A stretch of 32,242 nt of DNA from NCBI GenBank assembly GCA_019693395.1, contig JAAMXP010000414.1, positions 29,821-62,062 on the forward strand, written 5' to 3'. The position numbers and the translations under genes were made by a program. Positions 1 to 11,400 of the stretch are shown here, piece after piece; the stretch's first letter is position 1, and each line of letters starts with the position of its first letter. The stretch is from Ettlia oleoabundans. Lineage: Eukaryota > Chlorophyta > Chlorophyceae > Chlamydomonadales. The notes beneath the pieces were generated by a model. It was not told the DNA's origin, did not search any database, and saw only the letters and a program-made list of their open reading frames with translations.

Positions 1-57
1 GGGGGGTGTTTCAAGCCACCATGCCAGTCAAGCTACAACATGCAGTTGCAGCAGCCA

Positions 58-3000
58 TCAGGAGATGCTGAGGTCTTTCAGAAGGCGCACAGGCAGTGCC
101 CAACAAGTAGCACGGTGTATCGACCCGGGCTGCCAACTTGCCTCTACACGGACCGCCAACTTAGGGAGAGCATTGGGGGGCAGGTGCTGCTCTATGAACG
201 CCTCCAACCTCGCGTAAAGGTCCATGCCTGACAGTGACTGAGCCTCATTTGCATCTGCAAAATCCGATAGCTGCACACGCAACGCGGGCACAGCCGGGAA
301 GCCCAGCTGCGTGGCGGCATCCGCAAAAGCCAGCCGGTCCGCTGCCAGCGCCGCCACTGCCTTGTCTGCAGCGCTGCCTGCCACATTGTTGGCAGCAGCC
401 GTGAGCAGCCCGTCAGCACCTGGCGGCAGACCCAGCGGCAGCACCACATCAACATCAGCCGCTACGTCAGCTGCTGATGTGGCTGCATTGCCCTGAAGTG
501 TGAGCCGCAGGTCAAGCTCAGCGGCTGAGGCGCTGTGCAGGAGCTCCCAAGTCAGGCTGTGAAGACCATCCCTGGTTGCATAGTATGCCTGCACTGCAAT
601 GCCCGCACGCTCGCCGCCTGCAGGAGAGGGAGAGAACCGGACAGGTGGGTAATCCAATCGGACTGGTATGTTTCTGCCCGTGAGCAGAGGGAGGTGGTTG
701 GCAGCATGTGGAATTTTCAGCGTATGGGGGGTGGGGGTGGGGTGGTCCCCCTAATTGCAATACCTGGACAGCATGCTGCGTGCATGGTGCGGTGATTGGA
801 CTGCTGCTCCTTGGTGTGATCATTGAAGCACACGCAGCCAACCTTGCTGCCAGCCTGTCATCAACTGGGCAGCAGATGCAAACACACAAAAGGCTCCAAA
901 AAATCAACAACATAACCAGCATGCCATCCACACATTCAAGCAAACTGGGAGCCTCAAATACATTATCCCCCCCCCCCCCCACACACACCCACCCACCACA
1001 CACACACACACCTGCACCCTGCTCCAACTGCTGTCGTGGCAGCAGCCCATGACTCCGGTCCGACTGCAGCAGCTGGGCAGCCAGCCTCGCTGTCGCCAGC
1101 GCGCTGTCACGCTGAATGCGGGTGTGACCGCCCACCAACAGCGCCAAGGAGAGTGTGGGATCCCCCGGCCGTCCCCACACCCAAGGACGAGACGCTTGCT
1201 CCGAACCGTACACACTATAAAGGTCGCTGCTCGGACTGCCCATACCACCGCCCGTGCCGTTGCCGGCATCCAGGCCATCACTAGCGTAAGCGTCGCCACT
1301 GCTTGCTGCCCAGTCGCCGCCCTCTGCAGCGGCCTCCTGCCCCGGGCCTTGCTGGCCAGCATGCAGTGCTTCGGTGACCCAATCACGCTGCATCAGTGCC
1401 TGCAGTGCCGCAGCTGCTGCATCAGCACTGGCGTACTGCTCTGGTCGTGCACCACGTGCCTCCAGCTCAGTGGCCACCTGATCCTGGCTGAGCCGCGAAA
1501 CCGCGTTGGCTGCCCACTGCGCCAGGCGCTGCTCCCCACCCAGTGCCACCGCCACCTCCCGCTCCAGAGCCTCAGTCAACTTTGCCACCAGCACCTGCTT
1601 GGTGCCCTGGGTCTTGAGCCCCCGTCGCTGGACCTCCTCTCGAAGCTGGGGCACCTGCAAGTGGTGGGCAGCAGACGTGAGGTCGTAGGGGGGTCAAAGG
1701 GCAGGTGCAGCAGGGTGGATGCCATCTGTCATCTACTAATGCAGGTGCCTGTTGGTAACGGTGCACCACCCAACTTCTGTGGCATCATCTGTCGCCGCTG
1801 CCCCGATACAGCGCAGCAGAGGACAGATTGGCGAGAGAGTGGCACAGCAGCCACAGCATGTAGCAGAACATTGCACAGAACAAAGCAGGCACACACCTCC
1901 AGCTGCTGCAGTGAGTTGAAAAGCTCCTGGAGCGCCTGCAGCTGCGACATGTTGGTAACCGATGCGACGGGCGCGGTTTCTGTGGCCTCCCCAGCTGCCG
2001 TCGTCGCCGCTTGCACAGCTGCCGCCTCATCATGCTCCTCCAGCCGCCTGATGAGATCCTCCCGGAGCCCCTTGGTGCTTAGCCCGCGGGTGGTGCAGGC
2101 CGCCTTAAGCTGCGCCACTGTCATGCTGCTCCAGGAGCCAACCACCTCAGGCCACGCAACCTGCACGCCATTAGCAAACACGATCATGCAACAGTCTGTG
2201 CGGAGCCAAATCATGAGCACTTAAAAGCAATCAGCACCAATCCCAGTATTGCGTTAAACCTTCGCAACACGCTATGGTGGTGCTGCTGCATCAGTGCATC
2301 TCAAGTTTATCATTGACAGAAGCATGCTTGCATCAATATGCAGGCCTGCAGCTACCCATACATCAGCCCGCACGGCCCCACCTGCTCTGGATCAACCAGT
2401 CCATCAGCGATCAGCAGCGCGTTTGCCATGATCAGGGTTTGGGCGTGGTTGCGTGGCATCAGACAGCCCCTGCAGACTCAGCAGCACAAACACAAGGCCC
2501 AATCAAAGGAGCGTGCCAGCCAAAACACGGGGTGTCTGCGCCATTCCTTGCTTCTAGCACAGCTCACCACCACCAAACAGCGGTTTCAGGGCCTGGCCGA
2601 CCTGGTGCTCGCTGGGCATGTGCATGCAGCAGCACCGCGGCACGCCCCAACTGCAGGACAGCTGACAACACTGTTCCCGGGCTCCGCAGCTGACTGTTTG
2701 AAGCAGCGCTTGCAATGCAGCGCACGCACCTTGACTCGAACAGCTGCTGCAGTTCGTGCTGAGTCATGGCCTGAGGCAGGCGCACCGCAGAGGGCGGCAC
2801 ATTGCTGGGGCCATACACGGGCAGACCCAACTCCTGCCGCACACGCCTTAGCAGCTTGGCCCGGAGATTCTCCTTGCTGTCGCGCCCGCCCAGCTGCCGC
2901 TCCTTGCACAGTGACTGCAACGAGTGGGCGGGCAGATGGTGGGGTGCAGAGCGGCGTTAAGGGTGTGTAAGCAGTCAGGGTAGTCATCAGGATGCTCCTT

Positions 3001-3890
3001 TGAGCGGGAACATGCAGCCTTGGCATGTGCGGACTGGCTGAGGCAGCAGTGATGCTAAGACCTGGTATTCGTGGATGGGATGCCACTACCAGCACACGAG
3101 CCCCTCATCATTAGTCAGCGCGCCTGGTGACCTAGGTATGCTGATAAGAGCAACAGACCGCCGCGAGGGCTACTGCCTACGTAATCATCTCACAAATCAA
3201 AGAGACCAGCAAGGGTCAAACTGATGCACCTTGAGGTCAAAATACTCCACATCATCCTCCCGCAGCCGAGTCATCAGGGTGCGCAGCTCAGCCTCAGAGG
3301 CTGTGCCAGGCCGCGCCTCGGCAGCCACACGCACGCCCATATGTCGCACCCTGCACAACCAGACGTCTGAGTGCAACTGTGCCGTTCCAATGATTGGATC
3401 AATGGCTGCAGCTGTGTTGAGCATTGAGGCTAAATAGACCTGGAAAGACGACTGCAGCACTGCTTGGCGGCACCCGCTCCGCAGCATGCATGTTGCCGGC
3501 ACCTTGTCGCTGCAATCCGACACTGGCGCGGTGGGACAATGAGTTGCGTCCATAGGACGGCAACATGCATGGGTTCCCGCCCTTGCTGCCAAGTGTTGTG
3601 GGTGCGAGGTGGGTCGACAGGCACCCATACCAGCGTTGCTTCGCACCTGCCAACTGCATATTGAGTTCTTGCAAGCCTGGGGCACCGTGCCCTGGCCGGC
3701 AAGGCCAGAACCGACCGATGAGAGGCCGGAAGCAGCCGCATCCGAGAGCTTCAGAAACTCAATACCTCCATAGTTGTTTAAGGCTTCCAGAGAAGTCACG
3801 ATCTGTTCCTTCAGTCGGCCAATGCATGAGTTCGAGGCCCCGCGCAATACAATTGGGAGGTACAAGCACCGCTGCAATGCGGTGAATCAT
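58..3890 (-). CDS. SAP-domain protein, seven exons, function unknown
   Basis: Exons on the minus strand: 3890-3766, 3350-3230, 2914-2730, 2469-2382, 2160-1897, 1654-1012, 617-58; phases agree at every junction and give about 661 residues from the ATG at 3890 to the TGA at 58. Three SAP-like helix-extension-helix segments are visible. The first (about residues 68-110) is split by an intron and contains SLCKERQLGG and KENLRAKLLRRV. The second (about 186-220) contains MTVAQLKAACTTRGLSTKG. The third (about 257-295) contains VPQLREEVQRRGLKTQG and is the clearest. SAP domains usually bind DNA or RNA, so nucleic-acid binding is inferred. The part from about residue 475 is an Ala/Leu-rich domain I do not recognise. 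The first exon is the least secure: it rests on an ATG, a GGAG|GTATTG donor and matching phase. It is head to head with the uL11m gene. Confidence 0.72.
961..1012. repeat. C-tract plus AC microsatellite at a splice donor
   Basis: A run of 14 C is followed by AC-rich repeats. On the minus (coding) strand this reads as GT repeats followed by a G tract, and the GT run begins exactly at the 5' splice site of the SAP-gene intron 1011-618. Several overlapping GT dinucleotides could therefore serve as the donor. Confidence 0.85.
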
Positions 3891-4149
3891 TTCGCAGCAT
3901 TTTGCACGCTAAGAGCATTTGTTACTTTTTCAATATTGCCCGCGCATTAAGTGGGCACCTCTCTTGCCTGTTTGACGCAGGAGCGTTTGTCTGCACATAA
4001 GGCCGCCATCTCCTCTCACTCATCTTACGACAGCCAAAGCCAGTTGAGTGTGGGCACGTTGCACGTTTACAGGGTTGTGCACATCAACCTCGCCTGCTGC
4101 CGAGTGGAGGCGCACTGGTGTAGCACAGCCCGCAGGCCTTTGGGAAACC
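3891..4149. promoter_or_regulatory. Inferred shared promoter, SAP gene and uL11m
   Basis: Only 259 bases separate the two divergent start codons, so both 5' leaders and both core promoters must lie here or overlap the genes. The sequence is locally less GC-rich on the SAP-gene side (about 3908-3940). No clear TATA box was seen. This is inferred from layout only. Confidence 0.4.
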
Positions 4150-4749
4150 ATGTCCAAAGCCAAACCCAAGGCTATCGCGGCCACCATCCGCCTGGTCATC
4201 AATGCCGGGCAGGCCAAGCCTTCGCCGCCAGTGGGCCCGGCGCTAGGTCAGGCAGGCCTTAAAATTATGGACTTTTGCAAGGACTTCAATGCAAAGACCG
4301 CTATTTTAAAGGTTCGGAGGGGTTTGCAAGCATGCAGCTGGGTGCCTAAAGGCCCCATTGGTGCCGAGCTTGCTTTCTATTGGGCCGCACTGATGCTGCG
4401 CCACAACTGCTCGGCCTTTGTTACCATGGCCATTGTTCCTGCCCCCCTGCCGCAGGATGATGTGCCTGTGCCTGTGGTGATCACTGCCTTTGCGGACAAG
4501 ACCTTCACCTATGTGATGAAGACACCTCCAGCCTCCTATTTCATCAAAAAGGCGGCAGGCATGGACAGCGGTAGCCAGCGGCCGGGGCACCAGCAGGTGG
4601 CCACCATTTCACTGAAGCACTTGTACGAGATTGCTCGGGTCAAGCAGCAGGACAACACACTCGTGCCACTGGATTCAGTGTGCAAATCACTTATTGGAAC
4701 CTGCCGCAGCATGGGGGTGCGTGTGGTGGCCCGGCCAGAGGACGCATGA
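4150..4749 (+). CDS. MRPL11: Mitochondrial large-subunit ribosomal protein uL11
   Basis: Two exons, 4150-4311 and 4456-4749, encode about 151 residues. The N-terminal domain carries the L11 signature PSPPVGPALGQAGLKIMDFC; the C-terminal RNA-binding domain carries KTPPASYFIKKAAG, GSQRPGH and the end motif CKSLIGTCRSMGVRVV. The wording (AATIRL at the start, YEIARVKQ) is closer to plant mitochondrial L11 than to plastid or bacterial L11 as I remember them. L11 binds the GTPase-associated centre of large-subunit rRNA. The start is the only in-frame ATG upstream of the domain; no clear extra presequence is present. The 144-base intron is a multiple of three and has no in-frame stop, so unspliced RNA would encode a 48-residue insert between AILK and DDVPVPV. 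That segment does not resemble L11 and is bounded by GT and CGCAG, so it is taken as an intron. Confidence 0.93.
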   Translation: MSKAKPKAIAATIRLVINAGQAKPSPPVGPALGQAGLKIMDFCKDFNAKTAILKVRRGLQACSWVPKGPIGAELAFYWAALMLRHNCSAFVTMAIVPAPLPQDDVPVPVVITAFADKTFTYVMKTPPASYFIKKAAGMDSGSQRPGHQQVATISLKHLYEIARVKQQDNTLVPLDSVCKSLIGTCRSMGVRVVARPEDA

Positions 4750-5266
4750 CTTTAGTGAGCAACACTTTTGACGGCAACCTTGCATCTAGCTGCTTGTCTG
4801 TCATAACCGACCAGTCGATTTGCCACCCACCCGCACCTGCCACAATCTAAAAGTGCATGGACGCTGTGGGTTCTGGTCACCGCTGTATGCTGCATGACTA
4901 CCATTCTGCTGCTCAATTTGCTGCTGCTTTTTGCTAACTCTCACTACTGCTCGCTTTGCGGCTCTCTTGCTTTCATTCAACGCGATGGCTTGCCCCTAGT
5001 CAGACAACTTCTGTCAAAGCCTGGATAAGCACCAGCATTGACAAGCTAACCTGGGAGTGGTATTTGGTAACACACAACTGGAACAATGGTGAGCAGAGGG
5101 TCAAGGGAGGTCAAATGGGAGCAAACGCGATGCAGCTGAGGGGAAATTGAGAGAAAAGCTAGCTGGAGGGAAGTGTTGTAAAAAAAACTTACAAGACATG
5201 AGAAGCGGCTGGCAATTAAGGAGCAGCTGTCAAAGTATCTGGCAATGGCAAGGAAGTAGGCAGTTG
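4750..5266. other. Convergent 3' intergenic region
   Basis: This gap of 517 bases separates the stop codons of uL11m (plus) and the WD40 gene (minus). I see no coding exon. It should hold both 3' untranslated regions; the only TGTAA on the plus strand and the nearest one on the minus strand lie together at 5176-5194. Confidence 0.7.
5176..5194. terminator. Mirrored TGTAA polyadenylation signal for two convergent genes
   Basis: TTGTAA (5176-5181) is followed after seven bases by its exact reverse complement TTACAA (5189-5194). TGTAA is the usual poly(A) signal of green algae. The plus copy would serve uL11m (about 430 bases past its stop) and the minus copy the WD40 gene (about 75 bases past its stop). 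I found no other plus-strand TGTAA between the uL11m stop and this site. Its use is inferred. Confidence 0.55.
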
Positions 5267-8043
5267 TCATTGTATTGGGAATCCGCCTGGCCCCAATGGA
5301 GGCTTCCATTTCCACACCTTCACGCGCCCGTGCTCATCGCCCGAAAACACAAGCTGCGCTGTAGGCGACCCCGCCAGAGCACGTGCGTTGTTGACGTCCC
5401 CCAATGTACCGCGCGCCTCAAAGCTGGGCAGCTCCCACAGCCGTATGCACCGCTCACCATTGTAGCTGGCCATCAGCACACAGCGGTTCTGCAGATGGAG
5501 GTGGAGGTGTCTGTAGTTGAGAGTGTTGCACATAGGAGGATGCACATAGGAGGAGCCTTGGACTTTTGCATTACGAAGCATGCCATGCTAGCCCAACCTA
5601 ACACATCCGACAATAAGCCCCGGTGACAGCAATAGCCTCCTGTGGGGTTGTAACCAGTAGGCACGGCACTGGCCTGCGTATCCGGCACGCCACAGAGGGC
5701 CAGGATGCCGCTCAAGTTGCTGTCTCGCTGCCCAGCCTCCTGCAGCTCAGCAGGTGCCAGCAATACAGAGAGGAGAGCAAATTGGCTCACACGCCAAAGC
5801 AGAGCATGCCTGCATGTGTACCTGCGTGTGTGCAAATCCACCTGTTCTGCTGCCACAATGCCCAGCAAAGTATATGTCAACTGCCACGCAATGCACCAAC
5901 GCAGCGCCACTCTCTCTGCCAATATGCTGTGCTCCACACAATAAACCATGGCACCCCAGCCTGTCGAATGTGGCTTGCCTGCTCCGGAAAGGTGAAGACG
6001 GGCGTGGGGTTAAGTATGAGGCCGCTGGCGGGGTCTGCAGGTTCCCATATCTTGATGAGCCCGTCCAGGCTGGCGCTCACTATGTGCCCCTCCCACACCG
6101 TCAAGTCGGTAATGCAGGGCACATCATTGCCGCTGTGCGCCTTCTCTAAGGTCTGACGCACTGTGCCCGACGTGAGGTCCCACACCTGAGGCAAGCAGGC
6201 AGGCAGGCAGGCACAGACATGGGACAGAGTTGCAACACGCGGGTCGAGGAACCAAACTGGGCTGTGACACGCGAGGATTGCCAGTGTGGGTAGCACCCCT
6301 GCGCATGCGACCCACAGGAATCGCTGTACTGGTGGCTGGGAACAAGGTGAGGTGAGGGGAGCTGACTGCTGGTGGCCTCCCAGCACCATTAAGACAGGCC
6401 CCCTCGCCAGCTGCGAAGGCCAAATAATGCAGACCGGCAGTGCCGTCCTGACCCACCTTGAGTGTCCCTAGGTAGTCTGCTGAGAAGAGGAAGGGTTGTG
6501 AGGCCCAGAGGCAGCTGATGGGAGCACGATGGCCGCCCTGCTCCACCTTGAGCATCGCCACGCACTGCCACTGGTTGCTGGCTGCATCCAGCTTCCATAC
6601 ACGCAGCGATGCGTCCTGACCCGCGCTGAACAGCATGTCACCCGCTGCTGCCAGCGCCTGCACTGCACCCTGCAGCAACCAAGGGCAGGCAGCCCAAGCC
6701 AACGAGCAGCAATACAGCAGCATATGAAGCAGAGTGCATTTTGGCAGTCCAGCAGCTGCTTCTGGTGAAGTGGAGGCCCATAAAAGGGTTAACATGTGCT
6801 TTTTCCACTGCAGCTCAGCTTGTTTGTCCCTAGTAAGCTCTCTGTGCAGTACCAATTCCTCTGCTGCCCCTCAGGCCGTAAAATGCCGCCAAGGGGTTGC
6901 CACACTCCACCATTCATCCACCAATCAACATGCACCCATGTTCCGCTAGCGTACACAGTCATCACTCAAACAACCCATCCCCTGCCATCCCATCAAGATG
7001 CGGGGCTGCAGTGCCTCACCACGTGTCCCTCCATGAGGTACTCCTGGTTGGTAGCCATGTTCCAGGCCTTGACCTGACCCGCGCCCGCTTTGGTCTTCAA
7101 CCCAACAAATAGGAACCCCGCAGATACAAGCATGCACGCCACCTCGCCGCCGACTTGCACCGTGCTGGTGCACTGCAGGCAAGGAAGTAGGCGAAGGTGG
7201 GGTGGGGGAGGTGGGAGGGCATCATGGAATGTGGGCAGAACTCATGAGGGGCCTTTGCGACAAAAAGACCTCAGATTTGAGACAAGCAACCTCTGCAATA
7301 TTCCAAGCACGCAACCATAGCTGGTACGGGACCGTTTCCACGGCCTGGCACTGTCATTGTCTAGCCGCCCTACTTGCGACCTGGGAGGCCGGTGGCTCAC
7401 CTGTCCAGTTGTGCAGCTCCAGACACGCACTGTGCCATCGTGGCTGCCGGTGAATAGCTGGCCGGTGGCCTCATCCATGAGCACGCTGGTGACCTTCTTG
7501 CTGTGCCCCTTCAGCTCAGCCACAAAGTCAAGATCGGTTGGTAGCGGCTCACGCTGCGCGGCTGCCTGCCTGTCGGCAGGGCCATCCCTGCCACGGCCCG
7601 CCCGCCCCCGCCCGCCGCCTGCATAGCACCCCCACAGTGGCATACAACTGCAGATTGATGTACAATTTGTGGGTAAGCATAGATACCCTGTGTTCAACAA
7701 ACTAGCGTGGAGCTTGTGTATTTAACCCAGGTTGCCGCCACCAGAAGGTGCCAAGACACGCACCTCTTCCACCCCAGTAATTGCGTCCACGCCCGCGCCC
7801 GCCCTGGCTAAAGTTTTGGTTGTACCCGCGGCCTCCACCTCTACCGCCATCGTAGTAACCTCCATCGCTGGTGTAAGGGGCACGACCACCGCCGCCACTA
7901 TTGTAGCCGCCCCTGCCGCCCCGTGCGCCGCTGCTGCCACCGCCATACCAGTCATCGCGCTGGTAGCCGCCTCTACCGCTTCCTCGTCCTCTGCCGCCTC
8001 TGCCACCCCTATATCCCGTTTCTCCGGTGTCCATCGACGCCAT
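5267..8043 (-). CDS. WD40-repeat protein, ZFWD-like, with RGG-rich N-terminus
   Basis: Minus-strand exons: 8043-7764, 7618-7401, 7172-7020, 6669-6457, 6185-5979, 5739 to about 5665, 5488-5267; about 455 residues. Residues 1 to about 115 are Gly/Arg-rich with many RGG and GRG units, typical of RNA-binding tails. Then follow WD40 blades: FVAELKGHSKKVTSV, TGSHDGTVRVW, VGGEVACMLV, VKAWNMATN, SAGQDASLRVWKLD, SASLDGLIKIWEP, ILALCGVPD, IRLWELPSFEARG and FSGDEHGRVKVWKW. Order and wording match the plant CCCH-zinc-finger WD40 (ZFWD) family, but the CCCH finger normally before the first blade is absent. A role in RNA binding or scaffolding is inferred. Intron 5 uses a GC donor (GAGCAG|GCAAGC). The end of exon 6 is uncertain: 5665 uses a weak GT donor, while 5674 would use GC and gives the family-like spacing better. 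Confidence 0.85.
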
Positions 8044-8475
8044 GCCACCCTCCCTGGACGGGGTTGCTATGCAAAGTCTCGGCCAGACTTCAGCCTCGGA
8101 GCCCAGACATACCAGAGGTACAAGCGGTTGAAACAACCAGAGAGGTTGAATACTGATCGGCGCCTGTCTCAAGAGGTGACAGCCAGGCACCCGCCAGCTC
8201 AGCGCCCGACTGGGAGGAATGCAAAACCGCCATGCCGATGAAATTCTAAGGAACAGGAAGATTCCCGCTTTGTTCAATTGACTTGCAGGACTGGCAGCGG
8301 TGTGGTGTCGGCACTTTAGGTACAGGGCGGCGGCTGGCAGCCATGGTTGCGGCTGGGCGGCCATGGAGCTTGCAAGGATCACCCCGTGGGCATGAAAATC
8401 TGTCGTACAGGAGAGCCAGGTGGGCCAAGGCTGCATAGAGACTGCGTGCTTGCTGGCGAGTCTGCGGTGGCCGCC
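8044..8475. promoter_or_regulatory. Inferred shared promoter, WD40 gene and NTT gene
   Basis: These 432 bases lie between divergent start codons and hold no recognised exon. An ATG at 8342 opens a short upstream frame ending before the NTT start. Another ATG at 8392 is in frame with the NTT start and would add 28 residues. No core promoter element was identified. Confidence 0.4.
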
Positions 8476-11400
8476 ATGGACCTAGCTAGCGTAAGGCCGA
8501 CATTGCTTCTGCCCACAGAATATCGCTGGGGGGCGGTTCCTCAAGATGCCGTGTCACGCTTTCGGCGACAACTCCCGCAAGGTCCTCAGGTGCGCAAACA
8601 CGCTGCAGATGCAGGCTGCATCGCAAGCCTGCAAGCCCCCCTTGCGCTTGCACGCACTTGATGCTTGGCACCCACCACTGCGCTGCCGCCTTACCGCCCA
8701 GAACACATGCGTATTTCCCCACCTTGTGCAGGCTATACCAGGGGGCCGCTGAAGACGCCACCGCTGCTACAGTTCGTGAAACAAGGGGCAGCAGTGCGGC
8801 CGTTTGTGGCTGCATTAGGGGCAGGAGCAGCAGGGCCTAAGTCGTGGCCCGCAGTAGTGGCGGCAGCAACTGCAGCAGCAGCAGAGCCTGAAGACCAGCG
8901 AACAGGCCTGCTGGGCGCGGTGGTTGGGTCCGTGCAGTCTCAGTTTCAGAAGCTGGATGGCCTGTGGGACAAGTGAGTATGCTGCACCACGACCCTTATT
9001 ACCTCGGGACATCAGAAATGTGCGCGTGGTCCTTGCTTAGGCCTGCATGTACCTTGTGCCATGCCAGCCAATACCGCTGCACGGCACAACCTGCCTGGTG
9101 CGGCCTTTCGCAAGCTGGCAAGCTCAAATGTTACGTTTCAGTGCTACGAACGCCTGCAAGATGGCTGGACTTGGCATCCGCTGTACCGTGATTTGTGCTG
9201 TTATGTCTTGCGTTTGTTCTATGCCTGCCAGCCATGTCTCATCGCCGCTGCCTTGCTGCCCTGCGCTGCAGGTTCATCCCCATGTCCGTCCTCTTCTTTC
9301 TCATGGCTTTCGTCAACACCATCATTGACAGCTTGAAGGACTCGCTTGTCATCACGGCAGCAGGCGGCGGCACTGAGGTGCGCTGCCACATCCACCGGCA
9401 GCGCGCCACACAACACGCTGTTCCCATATGCATCCTTTGCCACCATGATGCTTGTTACCCTGGCCTTGTTGCTGGGCCACTCATGCTGAAGCTCGTGTCC
9501 ATGGTCGTGCTTTGTGGCAGGTCATCCCCTACCTCACCGTCTACGCCGTGCTGCCCAGCTCTGTGCTCTTCCTGCTGGCCTACTCCTGGGGCACACAGCG
9601 GTACAGGTCTGTTGCTGGGGCAGGATGGGTAAAGTTGGCAGCAGTGGCAGGCAGTCCTCCATCTGCTGCCACAGCCTCAGTGGAGGATGCTGCTGCTCTG
9701 GCTCCTGGTCGTGAGCAACACAGCTTGGCTGTCAGCATGCTTCCTTAACACTCCATTCACCCTACGTTTGTCTGCCCTACGTTTTGATCCCCACCACGCC
9801 GCAGTCGCGAGAAACTTTTCAACATCATCGTCGGCATTTTCCTGACCTTCTACGCTGGGTTCGCTTTCCTCTACCCACATCATGATGCCCTGCACCTCAA
9901 CGGCATGGCGGAGCAGCTGGTAGTGTCATTGCCTACGGGGCTGTCAGGTGCGTGGTGTGGCTGCTAGCCTCTGCTAGCTAATCTGGCTGTCTGGGTAACC
10001 ATGGGCATCCATGGCTCGCTTCCCTTATGTCTCGCTGGCAGATATCGCCTAGCACCAGCTCGGTAGCATGTCACGCCCAAATGGATAGCTTGAGCACCAA
10101 GTTCACACGCTTGTTCTTGCGGCTGTTATACCCGTGGTGTCGGTGAAGTAGCCTCACACCCTTGTCATGCATGCGATCCTTGCCTAATCCCTTCTGAATG
10201 CAGGCATGGTTGGCATGGTGCGCAACTGGCTCTTCACGCTCTTCTATTGCGTCAGCGAGCTGTGGGGTGACGTGGTGCTGAGCCTGCTGTTCTGGGGGCT
10301 TGCCAATGAGACCACTAGCATAGAGGACGCGCCGCTCCTATACCCGCTGTTTGGCATTGGCGCCAACATTGCACAGACAATGGCGGGTGCGTGCGGTGCA
10401 GCTGAGCTGCTGTGCTGTGCTTGCATGTGTGCATGCGTGCGTGCCACCCTGTGCGTGCACGTGCATGGTGCGGCATTGGCCAGCGGGACAAGTGAGCAGT
10501 TTGTGGTTTGTGTGGTCGCTATGTGCCTATGCGGCCCCTTGGCTGCCTTTGCTGGTCCAGGTCCACCTAGGTCCACCTTACCTGCCTGTCTGGCTTGCCC
10601 TGCCCTTCCCTCTCTCTGTGGCGCTGCAGGACGCGTATTGCGGTTGTTCAGCGATGCGGGCAGCGGCAGCAGCCTCAGCTACACGTCGCAGCTGCAGGGA
10701 ATCATGTTTTTGTGCCTGGGCCTCGGCGGTGTGATCCTGGCGCTGCATGCCTGGATCTCTCACACCTTCCCCAAGAATCCAAAGGGCTCCACGGCAGTGA
10801 AGCGTGCTGCGCAGCGGCGTGCTGAAACAGCAGCAACGGCAGGTGCAGCGGCAGCAGCGAGCAGCAACAACGGCGGCAGCAGGCAGCACCACGTAGCGCT
10901 GGATCTTGAGGCCGCCGTGAAGGGGCTCAACTACTGCAGCCTTGAGGAGCAGCGGGAGGCGGCAGGCAGCAACGGCGTGGCAGCGGCACACACCAACGGT
11001 GCTGCCCTGCCACCCCAGCACACAGCCACAAACGCAGCAGCAGCAGCAGCAGGGGCAAACCAACCCAGCAGCAGCATCGCCTTCAACGGGAGTGAGACCC
11101 AGGCAGCAGCGCAGTCGGGCCCCGGCAGCCAGGCAGCAGCTGGGAAGCAACAGCAGCAGCGGCCAAGTTCAAAGCGGAAGCAAGAGGCGATGAGCATCAC
11201 TGACGCATGGCGGTTTTTGCGCAAGAGCCCGCAGATACGCTGCCTGGCGGTGATGGCGCTGGCGCAGGTGGGGGCCCAGTCTCACCAGCTGGTCAGCAAG
11301 GCGTAAACACCAAGCCGCCTAGGACCCACTGTCGCCCCCTGCTCCCCTGGCTCTGGCTGGCCGTTCAAATAAATTTTCGCCTCCATATTCCTGCTACTAT

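Noticed and set aside
1049..2224. Plus-strand open frame of 391 codons
   Set aside because: It is antisense to two SAP-gene exons and the intron between them, has no recognisable motifs and is Cys/Leu/Gln-rich as expected for a shadow of GC-rich coding DNA.
3197..3877. Long minus-strand frame read as one SAP-gene exon
   Set aside because: It runs through an intron: the frame has no ATG, and exon 1 joins in phase from another frame by a GT-AG intron (3765-3351).
4048..4149. N-terminal extension of uL11m as a mitochondrial presequence
   Set aside because: The frame is open but begins at GTG with no ATG before 4150, so it is treated as leader sequence.
7619..7763. Search for a CCCH zinc finger exon in the WD40 gene
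   Set aside because: No C-x-C-x-C-x3-H pattern appears in any minus-strand frame of this intron, and the flanking exons join in phase without it.
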